Below the pieces are notes generated by a model. The model was not told where the DNA came from. It worked only from the letters and a program-made list of their open reading frames with translations, and made no database searches. Positions 1 through 6,800 of a DNA stretch of 8,635 nucleotides are shown here, piece by piece. Position 1 is the first letter of the stretch. Each line of letters begins with the position of its first letter. Made by a program: the position numbers and the translations under genes. The DNA is from Oscillospiraceae bacterium (GTDB lineage Bacteria; Bacillota_A; Clostridia; Oscillospirales; Ruminococcaceae): assembly GCA_017848205.1 (NCBI GenBank), contig JAGDDO010000172.1, positions 1-8,635 of the forward strand, given 5' to 3'.

Positions 1-846
1 CCACGCTTCTGACAGAGACATTTCTCTGCATATCTTTTCATCAATCAGCTGACAGATACGGCTTACAAGAAACGGATATCCACTTGTCTGATCACGGATG
101 AGTTTAGCCATGAATGCAGTGTCCATTCCTGTATGATGATCTGCCTCGTATTCATCGAGCATACCTTTTATACCGGATTCAGAAAGGCTCATATCGATAT
201 CAAAGTCTGCTGATATATTCCACGGACTGTTTTCCTTACCGTCTTCATCTGGTCTGATCTTGCTTTTAAGATGTTTAACATCATTAACACCTGCGAGGAT
301 CACTGAATGAAACGCTGGTATCCCTTTAGTGTTTCTGCTTATATATCCATCTCTGAGCTGTGCAAGGAAATCAAGAAACACCTGATTGTTCGACGCGGAA
401 TCCACCTCATCGATCATCAATACAACAGGAACATCAGATTTCTTTATCCATCTCTTAAAGATTCTGAACAAATCGTCCATTTTTACTTTATCAGCATCAG
501 AATCATTCAGCTTTTCAAGTGCATCAAGCACTTCATCAGGAACCGGAACATTCTCAAATTCATTTAAATCAATGATCAGTCTTGCAAGTGCCTGAGAAAA
601 TACCGCTCCGTTTCTGAATACGTCCTTGTCTATTCCCTGAAAATCAAGAAACAAAACCAGATATTCATTTTGCAGGACTTTGTAAAGTGCCGCTAAAGTC
701 GTAGTCTTTCCATACTGACGTGCCCTGTTTACAGCAAAATATTTTTTTGCATCTACAAGTTTTTTTATTTCCTTTACTCTGTCTGAAATATCCACCATAT
801 AGTTTTCTTCCGGCGTGCATACTGCTGTTGTATTGAATACTTTCAC
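1..846 (-). CDS. AAA-like P-loop ATPase, N-terminal 282 codons (3' end beyond window)
   Basis: The frame is open from a GTG at 844-846 to the window edge. An in-frame TGA lies two codons upstream of the GTG and AAGGAG sits at 857-862, 10 nt before it, so GTG is the most upstream possible start. The product starts MKVFNTTAVCTPEENY. A P-loop-like motif (RARQYGKTTT, residues 41-50) has the GKT core but not the full GxxxxGK[ST] form. A Walker B strand follows (VVLMIDEVD, 141-149), then ILAGVNDV (183-190) and SPWNISADF (207-215). This pattern is known from clostridial proteins annotated as AAA-like or AAA-ATPase_like (Pfam PF14516/PF09820 type); I cannot choose between the two families by eye. Full-length relatives often carry a C-terminal PD-(D/E)XK nuclease-like domain, which would lie outside this window. 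No signal peptide is seen, so it is probably cytoplasmic. Its cellular role is unknown, and separate promoter and terminator signals argue against co-transcription with the dockerin genes. Confidence 0.88.
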   Translation of the reverse strand, partial: MKVFNTTAVCTPEENYMVDISDRVKEIKKLVDAKKYFAVNRARQYGKTTTLAALYKVLQNEYLVLFLDFQGIDKDVFRNGAVFSQALARLIIDLNEFENVPVPDEVLDALEKLNDSDADKVKMDDLFRIFKRWIKKSDVPVVLMIDEVDSASNNQVFLDFLAQLRDGYISRNTKGIPAFHSVILAGVNDVKHLKSKIRPDEDGKENSPWNISADFDIDMSLSESGIKGMLDEYEADHHTGMDTAFMAKLIRDQTSGYPFLVSRICQLIDEKICREMSLSEAW

Positions 847-887
847 GTGTCAGATTCTCCTTCCGTTCCGAGATTACATACACTATT

Positions 888-916
888 AGTATATCATATT
901 TCAGCGCAAATACCAA
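888..916 (-). promoter_or_regulatory. Extended -10 sigma-A promoter for the AAA-like ATPase gene
   Basis: Read on the minus strand, TTGGTA (911-916) is followed after exactly 17 nt by TATACT (888-893). A TG one base before the -10 gives the extended form TGATATACT. The element ends about 40 nt upstream of the GTG start, leaving a short leader that contains the AAGGAG. The match to consensus is 4/6 at -35 and 5/6 at -10, with ideal spacing. Confidence 0.62.
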
Positions 917-927
917 CCTGTTTTCGT

Positions 928-944
928 CGACATTTTTTGTGTCG
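928..944. repeat. Short inverted repeat upstream of the ATPase promoter
   Basis: CGACA (928-932) and TGTCG (940-944) form a perfect 5-bp inverted repeat around a T-rich 7-nt spacer, 11 bp upstream of the predicted -35 box. It could be a weak operator half-site pair, or chance. Arms this short are not convincing alone. Confidence 0.25.
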
Positions 945-976
945 GTATATATCGCGGTTTTGTCGCAGAAATGGCG

Positions 977-1000
977 GTGCCTTCGGCACGATTTAAAAAA
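977..1000. repeat. Post-terminator block shared with the neighbouring gene
   Basis: Positions 981-1000 (cttcggcacgat, then an A-rich run) match 3815-3834 at about 17 of 20 bases. Both blocks abut the terminator of one of the two paralogous genes. Here the block includes a GTGCC/GGCAC mini-hairpin (977-989) that is not preserved in the other copy. It supports duplication of the 3' flank along with the gene, or a recurrent intergenic element. Confidence 0.5.
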
Positions 1001-1034
1001 AGTGACTGCACAAATTTATGCGCAGTCACTTTTT
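997..1034 (-). terminator. Intrinsic terminator of the 853-residue dockerin gene
   Basis: A perfect 13-bp stem (997-1009 pairing with 1022-1034) flanks a 12-nt loop. On the minus strand the stem GCAGTCACTTTTT is followed by further T residues, as expected for rho-independent termination of the gene ending at 1097. The A and T tracts on both sides mean it could also stop plus-strand transcription, but no plus-strand gene is present to need it. Confidence 0.85.
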
Positions 1035-1040
1035 ATTGTT

Positions 1041-1061
1041 ACCGGCAGTAATGCTGCCGGT
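1041..1061 (-). other. GC-rich hairpin between stop codon and terminator
   Basis: ACCGGCAG (1041-1048) and CTGCCGGT (1054-1061) form a perfect 8-bp stem with a 5-nt loop, and no T tract follows it. A related but decayed sequence occurs at the same place before the other paralogue's terminator (about 3872-3896, sharing the pattern gtta-cggc-aatgc-gc-taat). It may protect the mRNA 3' end or be a remnant terminator arm. Confidence 0.55.
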
Positions 1062-1072
1062 AATTCTATAGC

Positions 1073-1090
1073 ACAGCCGGTCACGGCTGT
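1073..1090 (-). other. Hairpin directly after the stop codon of the 853-residue gene
   Basis: ACAGCCG (1073-1079) and CGGCTGT (1084-1090) form a perfect 7-bp stem with a 4-nt loop, 6 nt beyond the TAA stop. It is the first of three consecutive hairpins in this 3' UTR. With no U tract after it, it is not itself a typical intrinsic terminator. Confidence 0.5.
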
Positions 1091-1096
1091 ACATTT

Positions 1097-3658
1097 TTAT
1101 TTAAAATCAAGATCATACGATTTAATCCATCCGTAGTAATCGCCGTCATCTGCGTCCCAGCATTCGTACCAGAACGTTCCGTGTGAGAAGCATTTCTTTT
1201 TGGCAACGATGTTCCAGTTTCCTTCAATATGCCACTGGGTCTTCTTCGGAGCACCTTCAAGGATATAGGATGAAGTGTAACCGTAAGTATTGTCTCTGTA
1301 CTCATTATAGCCGGAAACGATACCGGCAGCCGGTTCCTCCATTTCATAAACCGTTACCTTTTCATCTTCCGGTATTATGTATTTCGTGTTTACATCTGCA
1401 GGATCAAATGAAACTTTCTCATCTTTCAGAAGATTGACAAGCTCACCGTTATACATATCTATTTCATACGGATAGCTTCTTTCATCATCCGGAATTGCAA
1501 AATTTTTACCGAAAATATCAGACAGATATATTCTTTCACCGGTCTCCGGATCATACATATTAAGTGTGGTAGACGGGCCGTCGATTTTTCCGTAATCAAC
1601 ATACAGCACATTAAGACCAAGTTCTGTCGAAGGATAGTATGAGATTATCACTCTCGGTGTATAATTTTCATTATAGAGATTTTTACATTCTTCATCACGA
1701 CGTTTTAATGCATCTTCAAATACTTTTCCGTACACTTCATTAAGTTTGGCAACCTCATCTGCAGTGTGGAAACGGGATCCTGCTACTGTGTCATGATATT
1801 CGCCGTCCTCACCCATGACGGTTTCAAAGATCCATTCATTATGCTTACGTTCATATGGAGTTTCAGTAATATCAAGGAACTGCTGATTGTCGCAGTATTC
1901 ACCGATGACCATTTTATCAAAAAGCATATCGTCCCTGAATGTCACATCTGTAGCATCAGTAAAATACGGGCCATCTTCAGAGAAGAATACCTTATTCAGA
2001 CTGAAACTGTCAACTTTTCCGAGCAGCCCGATAAAATCGCTTTTCTGCAAATATGAAGAGTGAATGCTTATATCGTGAGTGAGCACCTTGTTTATATCTT
2101 CTGTATATTCTTCACCGCTGTAGAAGAGATCGGAGAAGTTCTCGATTTTTTTCCTGTTTTTCAGATCATAATTCAGGTTCTTATAGAACGAATAAGTTTC
2201 ATGCTGATAACCGTGACTAAGCATATATCTGTTTTTCACTGCAGTAAAACAGATATTCATATAACCGTTTATAATCGTTACATCTGCCTGAACATCAGCA
2301 TTTCCGGCTTCGCTGTACACCTTATCTATTTCACGATTGATCTCACTCTGGAATTCCTTGTCCTTAAGGAAATCAATAAAATCTCGTCTGTTATCATAAA
2401 CCGATGATAACGTTTTTTCAAACCCGGAATAACGGCGGTCCGGTTTATAGTCTGCCGGCTTTTCCTTTCCGGTTCCCGTTTCATTATAAGGCAGATATGA
2501 TTCCGGATATTCCATGTCGTTTACAGGAACATATCCGCTTTCAAGTACGCATCTCTGACCTTCGTCAGATACTGCCCATTTTGCAAAACTGCGTGTGCTC
2601 TGCGGTGCCTTGTCGGTATAAACGATATAGGTGCTGCTGAGAAGCGGATAAGTACCGTCGGCCATTGTCTCTCTTGTCGGCTTTACACCGTCAACTGCGA
2701 TAAACTTCACGTCGGAAGAGTTTTCATATATCTGTGCCGCATATGAATATACTGAATAGCCGATAGCATTTTCCGCATTGTCGTAAACCGCAAGCCCGTC
2801 CATAAGACCGCCCATCGAAACGAGAACATAATCCTTCGGAGGATCCATCAGATCATAGCCTTCCATAAATTCAGTCATATAGTTCTGGCTGCCTGAATCC
2901 TTGTTTCTCTGATAAGGAATGATCTTTTCGTCGTTCCCGCCGACTTCCTTCCAGTTTGTTATCTTGCCTGAATAGATATCCCTTATCTGATCCATGGTCA
3001 GTGATTCGACCGGATTGTTCCTGTTTACAACAAATACGAAACCTTCCTTGGCTACCGGAACAAATGTAAGCTCTCTTCCCGCTTCTTCGGCAGCCTTCTT
3101 CTGTTCCTCTGAAATCGGAACAGTAAAAATCATGTCGTTTTCACCTGAAAGAAGCATGCTGAAAGATTCATGTGTTTTATGATGTTTAACTATCTTCTTC
3201 GCATCGTTGTAGTTTAAGCCTAGCATCTTTGACTTGAATCCTGCTTCAAGCGGTATTGCAGATGTTGAACCGTCCATCTTCGGCATTCTCTGATATGACC
3301 AGATGACTGATTCTCCGAGTATGTCTTTTATAACAGTAATAAAATCAGCGCTGTTTATAACTCCGTCGCCGTTTGCATCTGCATGGTATAACTGTTCATC
3401 AGCAACTGTTTCTTTTGCAAGGAAAACCTGTTTATAGCGGATAACATCGAGTACATTGATAGTTCCGTCAGCGTTTATGTCACCGTGCATTCCCTTTTCT
3501 TCGAATTCCTTTATGATCTCTTCAGCAGTCCGTTCTTCTGCAAAATCAGCATCGGCAGCAAAAGTTTTCACTTCTCCTCCTGCCAACAGACAGTTAAATG
3601 CTAACACTGCCGAAAATGCTCCTGCAATAATACATTTTGTTTTTTCTGATCTTTTCAT
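1097..3658 (-). CDS. Secreted dockerin protein with PstS-like, RsiV/DUF3298-like and SH3-like domains (853 aa)
   Basis: The chosen ATG (3656-3658) is preceded at 8 nt by AGGGGAG. An in-frame ATG 12 codons upstream lacks a ribosome binding site and would put polar residues before the signal peptide. Order seen: signal peptide 1-34 (cleavage near KTFA|AD, no lipobox); two-loop dockerin about 55-116 (loops start GDINADGTIN and ADANGDGVIN); PstS-like substrate-binding domain about 120-395, with phosphate-contact motifs DGSTS (129-133) and RNKDSGSQ (251-258) and the family motif YSGKITNWKEVGG (229-241); RsiV/DUF3298-like region about 430-720; one SH3-like module 808-853 ending in WYECW...YYGWI. 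There is no membrane anchor or LPXTG, so attachment would be through the dockerin to a cohesin-bearing scaffoldin (inferred). Phosphate binding is plausible from the intact motifs. No pst transporter genes are nearby, so uptake is unsupported. It is the downstream tandem paralogue of the 1532-residue gene. Confidence 0.88.
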   Translation of the reverse strand: MKRSEKTKCIIAGAFSAVLAFNCLLAGGEVKTFAADADFAEERTAEEIIKEFEEKGMHGDINADGTINVLDVIRYKQVFLAKETVADEQLYHADANGDGVINSADFITVIKDILGESVIWSYQRMPKMDGSTSAIPLEAGFKSKMLGLNYNDAKKIVKHHKTHESFSMLLSGENDMIFTVPISEEQKKAAEEAGRELTFVPVAKEGFVFVVNRNNPVESLTMDQIRDIYSGKITNWKEVGGNDEKIIPYQRNKDSGSQNYMTEFMEGYDLMDPPKDYVLVSMGGLMDGLAVYDNAENAIGYSVYSYAAQIYENSSDVKFIAVDGVKPTRETMADGTYPLLSSTYIVYTDKAPQSTRSFAKWAVSDEGQRCVLESGYVPVNDMEYPESYLPYNETGTGKEKPADYKPDRRYSGFEKTLSSVYDNRRDFIDFLKDKEFQSEINREIDKVYSEAGNADVQADVTIINGYMNICFTAVKNRYMLSHGYQHETYSFYKNLNYDLKNRKKIENFSDLFYSGEEYTEDINKVLTHDISIHSSYLQKSDFIGLLGKVDSFSLNKVFFSEDGPYFTDATDVTFRDDMLFDKMVIGEYCDNQQFLDITETPYERKHNEWIFETVMGEDGEYHDTVAGSRFHTADEVAKLNEVYGKVFEDALKRRDEECKNLYNENYTPRVIISYYPSTELGLNVLYVDYGKIDGPSTTLNMYDPETGERIYLSDIFGKNFAIPDDERSYPYEIDMYNGELVNLLKDEKVSFDPADVNTKYIIPEDEKVTVYEMEEPAAGIVSGYNEYRDNTYGYTSSYILEGAPKKTQWHIEGNWNIVAKKKCFSHGTFWYECWDADDGDYYGWIKSYDLDFK

Positions 3659-3666
3659 AATATTCT

Positions 3667-3673
3667 CTCCCCT
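3667..3673 (-). promoter_or_regulatory. Ribosome binding site that fixes the 853-residue gene's start
   Basis: AGGGGAG on the minus strand lies 8 nt before the ATG at 3656-3658. The alternative upstream in-frame ATG at 3692-3694 has no purine-rich site before it, so this site decides the start. Confidence 0.75.
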
Positions 3674-3720
3674 GTTATTACTGTAATTTTTCATCCGGAA
3701 GATTTTCTCTTCATCTATAC

Positions 3721-3747
3721 AGTACGGAAACGAACTGAAAGGTTACA
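3721..3747 (-). promoter_or_regulatory. Candidate ECF-type promoter for the 853-residue gene
   Basis: On the minus strand TGTAAC (3742-3747), extended as TGTAACCTTT, is followed after 15 nt by CGTACT (3721-3726). This resembles the AAC / CGT bipartite promoters of extracytoplasmic-function sigma factors such as Bacillus SigV, SigW and SigM, though their usual spacing is about 16 nt. No good sigma-A pair was found: TATAGA just downstream lacks a matching -35. The implied leader is about 50-60 nt. Confidence 0.42.
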
Positions 3748-3749
3748 GG

Positions 3750-3776
3750 ATTTTTTTAAATTTCAAAAAAAATTAT
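3750..3776 (-). promoter_or_regulatory. A/T-tract upstream of the candidate ECF promoter (UP-element-like)
   Basis: Runs of seven T and eight A residues lie just upstream of the candidate -35 box, where RNA polymerase alpha-subunit contacts often fall. The composition contrasts with flanking sequence. There is no further evidence of function. Confidence 0.3.
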
Positions 3777-3814
3777 CAGGCGTCCCGCAGGGAACTCACA
3801 TATCTGCTGTTAAA

Positions 3815-3834
3815 CTTCGGTACGATCAAAAAAA
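3815..3834. repeat. Post-terminator block shared with the neighbouring gene (second copy)
   Basis: cttcggtacgat followed by an A run matches 981-1000 at about 17 of 20 bases and occupies the same place relative to its terminator. The adjoining loop and stem (ctgcacacatttcgtgcag) also resemble the other terminator (ctgcac...gcgcag), so the similarity extends through the hairpin. Confidence 0.5.
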
Positions 3835-3869
3835 CGGAACTGCACACATTTCGTGCAGCCCCGTTTTTT
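3829..3869 (-). terminator. Intrinsic terminator of the 1532-residue dockerin gene
   Basis: Arms at 3829-3845 and 3853-3869 pair over 17 positions around a 7-nt loop, with A/T tracts at the base. Two central positions (3838-3839 against 3859-3860) pair as G-U in a minus-strand transcript but would be A-C mismatches in a plus-strand one. The hairpin is therefore better built for minus-strand transcripts and fits the gene ending at 3894. It insulates the next gene. Confidence 0.85.
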
Positions 3870-3893
3870 CAGTTATCGGCGTGGCAATGCCGC

Positions 3894-6800
3894 TTAATCA
3901 AATTCAATAAGGTCGCCGTTTATCCAGCCCAGATACCTGCCGCCTTGTGAACATTCATACCACCATTCACCGTGGAACAAACAGCGTTTATCTGTTCTGA
4001 TCTTTATATCCTCCCGGACGCATCCCGCTGATGAATTGATACGTGTATCACTGACGATATATATTGGTGAATAAAAATCCAGACCATTGTATTTTTCGCC
4101 CGGTACAGTACCTGTGCGCTCACTCGTCAGTTTTTCCGGAAAACTTCCCTCTTCTTCATAGACGTAAAGTTCATTCATTTGGAAATCATGCATTTCTACC
4201 CAGCCAATGTACTTACCGCCGGACCAGCACTCATACAGCCACTTTCCGTGAGACAGACATTTGTTTCGAGCCTCTGCATAACGATTGTCCAGAGGCACCA
4301 CGGAACCATTCAGTTCCGAATTTGCATCCATGACTGACTCATTTGTATAGCATATAACATCCTGCGGCTGTTCCTGAGCTATAATTCTGTCCGATGCGCT
4401 TAAAATTCTGCCTCGTATCGGAGTCTCTTCAAATGAGGTGAACCTTAAACTACTGTACAGCTTATTTTCTTCTTCAGTGTTCTGTACAGTAATATCATCT
4501 TCAGATATCCAGCCGCAGTAATCACCGTTATCAGCGTTCCAGCATTCATACCATTTCTTACCGAGTGAATATACATAATTTCTGATCTCAGTCTTAACAC
4601 CTTTTCCGACCGGTTCGCCCTTTTTCTCCTTATTAAATTTAACAACATAGGATTCCGGATAAACAAGAGCACTTTCTGAACTAACGTAACCGTGTCTTAC
4701 CCTTGAATACTCTGAGACATCAGCATCACTTACCGGTAAATACTTCATGTTTACGTCGTTCAGGCTGAACTTCATTTCTCCGCCTGATTCTTTAGTGAAT
4801 CTGTCCCAGAGCCTGAATGTACCGCTTTTCATGTCCAGCATTTCAAACCAGTACTTATCATCATACTGTTTGAAGTCATTACCGAATATATCGGAAATAA
4901 AGATCTGTTCTTTCGTATCCGGATCAAAATGGTATTCACGGTACGGCAGGCCTGATCCTGCATGCATTAAGACGCTGTATGCCCTGACATCTCCCCAGCG
5001 TTCGTTGTACTCAGGATCATATACGTCTGCATTTGTGTCCGGTCTGAGCTTGCCGGCTGTTTCCGGAAATTCCGTTGTATACAGACTGCATGCTTTCTCA
5101 TACAGTGATTCAAAGGCGGAGTTTCTCTCTTCTGCTTCACTTTCAGTGTGAGACCGTGAAAAGAAGTCATAATGCAGTTTTCCGTCTTTTCCGTAAATGA
5201 AATTTTCCACCCAGCCAGGCGAATATCCCTCCGAGATCCTCACTTCAGTTTTCCATACAAAACCGTTTGAAATATCATTAACCCTTATGAAATCCCAGTT
5301 GTCATGATACTCACTTATAGCCATACTTCCGAGCAGATCATAGTGGTCATGAAGCGAGTGAAAAGGAACTACGATTATCTCGCCGGAATACGTTGCTGAC
5401 TTGTCCAGAACGATATAGTCAAGGCCGAAATTCGTAATATCCCCAAGCATACCGAGATAATCCGTTCTGAGGTTTACTGACCCGTCCAGATACTCAGAAA
5501 CTCTTTTATTGATAACCGGAACATATTCCTCATCCTTAAAGAAAAGGTCTGAAAAATGTTCCAGTCTCTTTCCACGTACAAGGTCGTAATTAAGCGTAAT
5601 GTAGTCTTCCCGGAATGCAGACGCTCCGGATGGATATCCTGTTTTTATAAAAGCGATATTCATATATCCGTTATACATTTTGACATTCATTATCCAGTTA
5701 CCTGCAAGAACGTCCCTGCCGCCAAACACTATGCTCTTAATGTCCGCATTTATCCGATCCTGAAGTTCACTGTTTTTCAGAGTATTCAGCATACATTCGC
5801 TGTACAGCAGTTCGCCTTCATGTTTTTCTTTATCTTTGGATTTGTCGGATAAAAAATAAGTCATCTGACTTAAGCCATTTACCTCACCTTTTCCCGGACC
5901 ACTGTAATCTGCCGGTTTTTCAGCTCCGGTGCCCTTTGAATAATACGGCTTCTGTTCTTCCGGATATTCAATATCCTTTACCGGAATAAAACCACCCTCT
6001 GAAACAGCCGCCTGTCCTTCTGAAGACAATATCCATTCCGCAAGATCCTTTGTGCTCTGAGAAGCGCCTTCTGTGTAAACAGCCGAAACAGTGCTTACGA
6101 CCGGATATGATCCGTCTTTCATGGTGCCAGCATCCGGCTTGATTCCGTCAACGGCAATGTATTTTATATCAGATGCATTTTCAAACATCTGTGCAGCATA
6201 TGAATAAACTGAATATCCGAGTGCATTCTCTGCATTGTCGTAGACTGCCTGTGAATTACCGATTTTAAGAGGTTCGGCAAATTCTGCACCGTTCATGAAC
6301 TCTTTAAGATATTTATGGCTGTCATAAGCTGCATTTCTCTGATACGGAAGAATTACTTCATCGTTTCCTCCGACTTCCTTCCAGTTAGTGATCTTTCCGG
6401 AGTATATATCTCTTATCTGATCACTTGTAAGTGAATCAACAGGATTATTCCTGTTGACAATGAATACAAGGCCTTCCTTTGCGACCGGAACAGAAATCAG
6501 CTTTACCCCTGCTTTTTCTGCAGCTTCCTTCTGTTCTTCCGTTACGCCTGTTGAGAAGATCATATCGTTCTCACCTGAAACAAGGCTGTCAAACGCTTCT
6601 TTATCACTGTGTTCAGAAACAAGAACACAAGCTTCCGAAAAATGCATTCCAAGCAGTTTGGCTTTAAAGCCTGCTTCGAGTGATGAATTCAGTACTGCGC
6701 CGTCCATCTTCGGCATCATCCCGTATGACCAGAGCACTGACTTTCCAAGAGCGTCGTTCATAACCGCGGCAACATCACTTTCGTCTATCGATCCGTTTCT

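Noticed and set aside
307..595. Plus-strand open frames of 69-86 codons
   Set aside because: They lie antisense to the AAA-like ATPase frame, lack ribosome binding sites and show no family motifs.
939..1136. Plus-strand open frame of 65 codons across the terminator region
   Set aside because: It runs through the three hairpins and into the end of the dockerin gene, with no ribosome binding site.
3593..3601. Possible lipobox (AFNC) in the 853-residue protein's signal peptide
   Set aside because: Asn precedes the Cys where Gly, Ala or Ser is required, and a normal signal peptidase I site follows, so a lipoprotein is unlikely.
3659..3694. Upstream ATG at 3692-3694 as the start of the 853-residue gene
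   Set aside because: It has no ribosome binding site and adds 12 polar residues before the signal peptide, whereas ATG 3656-3658 has AGGGGAG at ideal distance.
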